A DNA stretch of 64,000 bases from Peptococcaceae bacterium BRH_c8a (GTDB lineage Bacteria; Bacillota; Desulfotomaculia; Desulfotomaculales; Desulfallaceae). This document shows, piece by piece, positions 60,719-64,000 of the stretch (positions within the stretch are counted from its first letter, which is position 1; each line of letters opens with the position of its first letter). Below the pieces are notes generated by a model, which was not told the DNA's origin, did no database searches, and worked only from the letters and a program-made list of their open reading frames with translations. Location of the stretch: assembly GCA_000961575.1 (NCBI GenBank), contig LADP01000024.1:62001-126000 (forward strand), in the 5' to 3' direction. The translations under genes were made by a program, and so were the position numbers.

Positions 60719-60808
60719 CACCCATGCTGCTAACGCGGCACCAGCAAAATATGAAAAACTAGCCTTCGCCCACTACAACCAACATTAAAAGTATTGTCAG
60801 GCAAGACA
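60719..60808. repeat. Family C repeat, uninterrupted copy
   Basis: ACCCATGCTGCTAACGCGGC, then AAACTAGCCTTCGCCCACTA, then CAACCAAC and TTGTCAGGCA. It is the empty-site version of the copy at 9539-9826. It lies between convergent genes. Confidence 0.65.
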
Positions 60809-60818
60809 TAGCTGCAAA

Positions 60819-60850
60819 AATAAAGCCCGGGAGTTACCCCGGGCTTTATT
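60819..60850. terminator. Bidirectional intrinsic terminator
   Basis: Stem AATAAAGCCCGGG (60819-60831) / CCCGGGCTTTATT (60838-60850) with a six-base loop and A/T tracts on both sides. It serves the MoaD-like gene and the minus-strand permease. Confidence 0.9.
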
Positions 60851-60868
60851 TTATATAAAAGGCCGTGC

Positions 60869-62272
60869 TTATGAATTATCACGTACCTTTTCATTCAACA
60901 ATCGGTCTGCCTCATTACCATGTTTCATCTTGGCAAAGATATAAAATACCACGCCCAGCGCCATCCAGCCCAAAACTATGACCCATTCATATGGCCACAC
61001 CAGTGCCGACGGGCTTCCGGGCAGGTACATAATGGCCATGCCGATACTCATTAATACGGCAATAAAACCGACCAGTTTACCGTTGGAAACTGTAAAAGGT
61101 CTGGGCATATTGGGCTCCCTATACCTAAGTACCAGGAAGGATAACGCCACTGCCAGGTAAGCTACTACAACACCAAGTCCGCCGGCATCTACCAGCCAAA
61201 CTAACATACTTCTTCCGAAAAGGGGTGCTATTGAGGATATAACGCCGATAAGAATAATTGCATTGTAAGGGGTTTTATACTTCGGGTGCAGCCGGCCCAA
61301 AAATTCGGGCAGCATCTTGGCCTGGGACATAGCGTAGAGCAGGCGACTGGCCCCAATATAAAAGCCGTTCCAGCTGGTTACAATGCCGGCAATGCCGGCC
61401 AACACCAGAAGTTTTCCGGCCCATGCTCCGCCAAAAAGAGCCGTCATGGCGTCCGCCGTGGCCAAACCCGTGGTTTCCAGTTCGGCAGGGCTTAAAGCCC
61501 GGGACACGCCAAAAATAATTAAAACATACCAAACTGACGCCATTAAAACCGAGGCAATTAAAATTCTACCAATGGTTTTATGCGGAATATCCATTTCCTC
61601 CGCAGCCTGGGGGATAACGTCAAACCCCACAAACATAAATGGAGTCATAATTAATACTGTAAAAATACCGGCCATGCCTCCGGTGAATAGCGGTTGCATG
61701 TCAGCCGTGCTGCCGTTAAAAAGGCTGCCTGTGATAAGCATGATACCGCCGGCGGCAATAAAAATCGTGAATACAGTTTGCATGAAAGCCGCCATTTTAA
61801 CACCCACGTAATTAACAATACAAAGCACAATGGAACCGGCTATGCCCACCAGTGCCCAGCTGGCGTATACATCCCACCCCGCCACTGTCCAAAGGTAACC
61901 TTGCTTGTACCCGGGGAATAGGTATTCAACCACGGTAGGCAGCGCCACGGCTTCAAAGGATACCACCGAAATGTAACCTAATACGATGGTCCAGGCACAT
62001 ATAAATGAGGGCAAAACCCCCAAGCCGCGGTAGCTGTACAACAATTCCCCACCGGCTTTGGGCATTGCGGAAGCCAACTCGGCATAGGTTAATCCAACAA
62101 AGGTAACTAAAATTCCGCCGACTACAAACGCAATCATAGCTCCGACTGAACCCGCAGCACGAATCCATTCTCCGGCCAGTACCACCCAACCCCAGCCGAT
62201 CATGGCACCAAAAGCCAGGGCCAGGACGTCGCGCCTTGACAACACCCTTGCAAAACCTGAATTATTAGACAA
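60869..62272 (-). CDS. Amino-acid permease (APC superfamily)
   Basis: The protein has 467 residues from TTG 62272, 8 bases after AAGGAG on the minus strand; ATG 62290 lies before that ribosome site. Twelve hydrophobic segments are visible. The first has the substrate-binding kink AFGAMIGWGWVVLAGEW and the sixth region is MTPFMFVGFDVIPQAAEEM, as in APC transporters of amino acids, GABA or polyamines. Divergence from the class III aminotransferase gene suggests they share a substrate such as GABA or 5-aminovalerate. Confidence 0.9.
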   Translation of the reverse strand: MSNNSGFARVLSRRDVLALAFGAMIGWGWVVLAGEWIRAAGSVGAMIAFVVGGILVTFVGLTYAELASAMPKAGGELLYSYRGLGVLPSFICAWTIVLGYISVVSFEAVALPTVVEYLFPGYKQGYLWTVAGWDVYASWALVGIAGSIVLCIVNYVGVKMAAFMQTVFTIFIAAGGIMLITGSLFNGSTADMQPLFTGGMAGIFTVLIMTPFMFVGFDVIPQAAEEMDIPHKTIGRILIASVLMASVWYVLIIFGVSRALSPAELETTGLATADAMTALFGGAWAGKLLVLAGIAGIVTSWNGFYIGASRLLYAMSQAKMLPEFLGRLHPKYKTPYNAIILIGVISSIAPLFGRSMLVWLVDAGGLGVVVAYLAVALSFLVLRYREPNMPRPFTVSNGKLVGFIAVLMSIGMAIMYLPGSPSALVWPYEWVIVLGWMALGVVFYIFAKMKHGNEADRLLNEKVRDNS

Positions 62273-62522
62273 AAAACTCACTCCTTCCATTAGAATAACT
62301 AGGCATGTACATTACTACAACAGTTTTTTGGCATTGTTTTGACCTTTAAATTCCTATTCATTAGTTTTTTTGTCCACCGCCTCCCTGTTATAATTGTCTA
62401 AAAATAAAATAAATTCTTTTGAATATTGTTTCAAATTACATGCCAACAAATTATTACATTGATCGACATTAAGTTTAAGGATTTGACTTTTCAGCGGCTA
62501 ATCCCAAGGGCATCTCAAACTT

Positions 62523-62542
62523 TTAATGCATCTATGCATTAA
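62523..62542. promoter_or_regulatory. Operator palindrome upstream of the aminotransferase
   Basis: TTAATGCAT-CT-ATGCATTAA is a perfect inverted repeat that contains TAATGC-ATCTAT-GCATTA, the same layout as 60191-60208. It is about 145 bases upstream of the sigma-54-like promoter, a usual distance for an activator site. Confidence 0.55.
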
Positions 62543-62684
62543 TCTAGAGATCTATATCCGTTTAAGCAGGTTAGACAACGGTTTTTATTACCAATACGGC
62601 TGTCTACTGGAAACAATCTTGACTATCTGCCATATTAATGGACTTTCTAATGTCACCGCTTGGTGCATGGGCTTTTTACAATTC

Positions 62685-62700
62685 AGGTAACGATTTTGCA
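62685..62700 (+). promoter_or_regulatory. Candidate sigma-54 promoter of the aminotransferase
   Basis: AGGTAACGATTTTGCA keeps the GG and GC with ten bases between and a good TTTTGCA -12 box, but the -24 box (AGGTAAC for TGGCACG) is weak. The start codon is 87 bases downstream. Confidence 0.45.
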
Positions 62701-62786
62701 TGTATAATTTAAAATATAAAGACAGTTCCGTTAAAAGTAAAAACACCTTGTACTAAAAGGTAATATTAACGACGGAGGTAAAAAAG

Positions 62787-64000
62787 ATGACTAGAACCAA
62801 TGATGAACTGTTAGCCAGGAAGCAGCAATTAATAGCCAGAGGTATTTCCAACACAACCAACATATTTGTCAAAGAGGCCAAGGGTGCATCCATCATCGAC
62901 GTGGAAGGTAACGAATATATTGATTTTTACGCCGGAATCGGTACTTTAAACGCCGGCCATTGCCCGCCCCCGGTGGTAGAGGCCATTAAAAACCAAGCGG
63001 AGAAACTGCTGCATACCTGTTTTATGGTTACCATGTATGAACCTTACCTGGACCTGGCGGAGAAATTGATTGCCATTTCGCCAGGCAGTTACGACAAACG
63101 GGCCATGTTTATCAACAGCGGCGCCGAGTGTGTGGAAAACGCAGTAAAAATAGCCCGGGCTTACACCAAACGTACGGGTGTTATCTCATTTGAGTGCGCC
63201 TTCCACGGTCGGACGTTGATGACCATGACCCTGACCAGTAAAGTGAAGCCCTACAAGTTCGGGTTTGGGCCTTATGCGCCGGAAGTATATAAAATACCAT
63301 CGGCTTACTGCTACCGCTGTTACTATCGCTCCACCTACCCCGGTTGCGGTATGCACTGTTTAGAACAGTTTGATCGCATGTTTGCCGCCGAAGTGGCACC
63401 CGAGAACGTGGCAGCGATGATCATCGAGCCTGTACAGGGTGAAGGCGGTTTCATTGTGCCGCCCAAAGAGTTTCTGCCCGGGCTGCAGGAAATTTGCCGC
63501 AAGCACGGCATAGTCTTTATCTCCGACGAAGTACAAACCGGTTTCGGACGCACCGGCAAAATGTTTGCCAGCGAGCACTGGGGACTAGAGCCTGACCTGA
63601 TGACTGTGGCCAAGTCCATTGCCTCCGGCATGCCGCTGAGCGGTGTTGTGGGCCGGGCGGAAATCATGAACGCACCCGAACCCGGACACGTTGGCGGCAC
63701 TTATGGCGGCAACCCTGTTTCCTGTGCCGCGGCGCTAGCAACTATTGATTATATGGAAAAAGAAAACCTGGTTGAACGCGCCCGTCAGATTGGCGAAAAA
63801 ACGCGCGCCCGCATGCTTGAGATGAAGGATAAATACCCGGTCATTGGTGACGTACGCGGACTGGGTGCCATGAATGCTATTGAACTGGTTAAGAACCGTG
63901 AAACCAAAGAACCGGCCAAGGATGAGGCGGCTGCCGTATCCAAGTACTGCATTGAAAACGGTGTCATTGTAATCGGCGCGGGCATTTTTAGTAACGTCAT
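62787..64000 (+). CDS. Class III aminotransferase (4-aminobutyrate / 5-aminovalerate type), 3' end cut
   Basis: 404 codons are present before the window ends. ATG follows GGAGGT. The omega-aminotransferase features are clear: FYAGIGTLNAGHCPP, INSGAECVENAVKIARAYT, AFHGRTLMTMTLTSK, ISDEVQTGFGRTGKMFA and the Schiff-base lysine in TVAKSIASGMPLSG. An unusual cysteine-rich stretch YCYRCYYRSTYPGCGMHC (about residues 173-190) is shared with some clostridial GABA transaminases. With the glutarate genes nearby, 5-aminovalerate (DavT-like) is as likely as GABA. Confidence 0.92.
   Translation, partial: MTRTNDELLARKQQLIARGISNTTNIFVKEAKGASIIDVEGNEYIDFYAGIGTLNAGHCPPPVVEAIKNQAEKLLHTCFMVTMYEPYLDLAEKLIAISPGSYDKRAMFINSGAECVENAVKIARAYTKRTGVISFECAFHGRTLMTMTLTSKVKPYKFGFGPYAPEVYKIPSAYCYRCYYRSTYPGCGMHCLEQFDRMFAAEVAPENVAAMIIEPVQGEGGFIVPPKEFLPGLQEICRKHGIVFISDEVQTGFGRTGKMFASEHWGLEPDLMTVAKSIASGMPLSGVVGRAEIMNAPEPGHVGGTYGGNPVSCAAALATIDYMEKENLVERARQIGEKTRARMLEMKDKYPVIGDVRGLGAMNAIELVKNRETKEPAKDEAAAVSKYCIENGVIVIGAGIFSNV

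Larger units (their letters stand above)
62291..62786. other. 496-bp divergent regulatory region
   Basis: No gene is seen. It is A/T-rich and holds the palindrome at 62523-62542 and the sigma-54-like promoter at 62685. The minus-strand promoter of the permease is not clear; one weak -24/-12 candidate at 62331-62344 has the right GG/GC spacing but little else. Confidence 0.5.

Overview
The window looks like a chromosome segment of a Gram-positive, spore-forming, sulfate-reducing bacterium of the Desulfotomaculum group (Peptococcaceae sensu lato). The evidence is a dsrMK-dsrC-cbiA block of dissimilatory sulfite reduction, a DVU0298-type HEAT protein typical of sulfate reducers, spore genes (sleB, ypeB, spo0F), Na+-coupled decarboxylation, and strong GGAGG ribosome sites with many TTG/GTG starts. 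Gene order from argS to wecB (argS, pyrG, spo0F, fba, tal, rho, rpmE, prfA, prmC, ywlC, mntP, ywlE, rpiB, glyA, dCMP deaminase, UDP-GlcNAc epimerase) is a thinned version of the order I recall for Bacillus subtilis. No tRNA, rRNA or CRISPR array was seen.

Layout. 1-3060: TPR, Fe/Zn-chelating, HEAT and zinc-ribbon proteins. 3629-8053: sulfite-reduction electron transfer (ferredoxin, DsrM, DsrK, DsrC) and the cobyrinate/siroheme amidase CbiA (DsrN). 8137-11235: two small proteins, then the spore-germination pair sleB/ypeB, pushed apart by repeats. 11359-18917: a sodium:solute symporter, then a T-box-led module (Lrp regulator, aminotransferase, phenylacetate-CoA ligase, IorAB) that would turn amino acids into aryl-acetyl-CoA. 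18922-19987: a complete REP-associated transposon. 20005-35706: housekeeping genes. 35719-39051: an Agr-like peptide quorum-sensing operon with a PAS sensor kinase on the minus strand. 39295-46079: housekeeping continues. 46350-64000: a catabolic region with an acyl-CoA dehydrogenase, a four-subunit Na+-translocating decarboxylase, a sigma-54 activator, an IclR regulator, a TAXI-TRAP transporter, glutaconate-type CoA-transferase, a MoaD-like protein, an amino-acid permease and a class III aminotransferase cut by the window end. Together these fit 5-aminovalerate/glutarate uptake and oxidation to crotonyl-CoA with Na+ export.

Repeats are unusually rich and sit mainly just after stop codons or just before ribosome sites. 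Names used below: family A (REP; GGTGCCAGGTGTTGCAAGTT and its complement, mobilised by the REP transposase at 18922-19987), family B (TTCTGAACGnAGTGAAGAATC with a TCAGGATGA end), family C (CACCATGCCGC...CCCACTACAACCAAC), family D (ends of tandem degenerate AGTCAGTA/CTGACTCCTGA units), family E (TGTAGGGGCAGGTTCCTGTG inverted pair) and family H (GGGGACACACCTC...GAGGAATGTCCCC). Family A copies supply stop codons to three genes and apparently the -35 box of two promoters.

Other unusual points: three genes (ferredoxin, argS, transaldolase) appear to start at ATT codons placed 8-9 bases after a strong ribosome site, and a shared inverted repeat TAATGC-N6-GCATTA occurs next to sigma-54-like promoters in the catabolic region.
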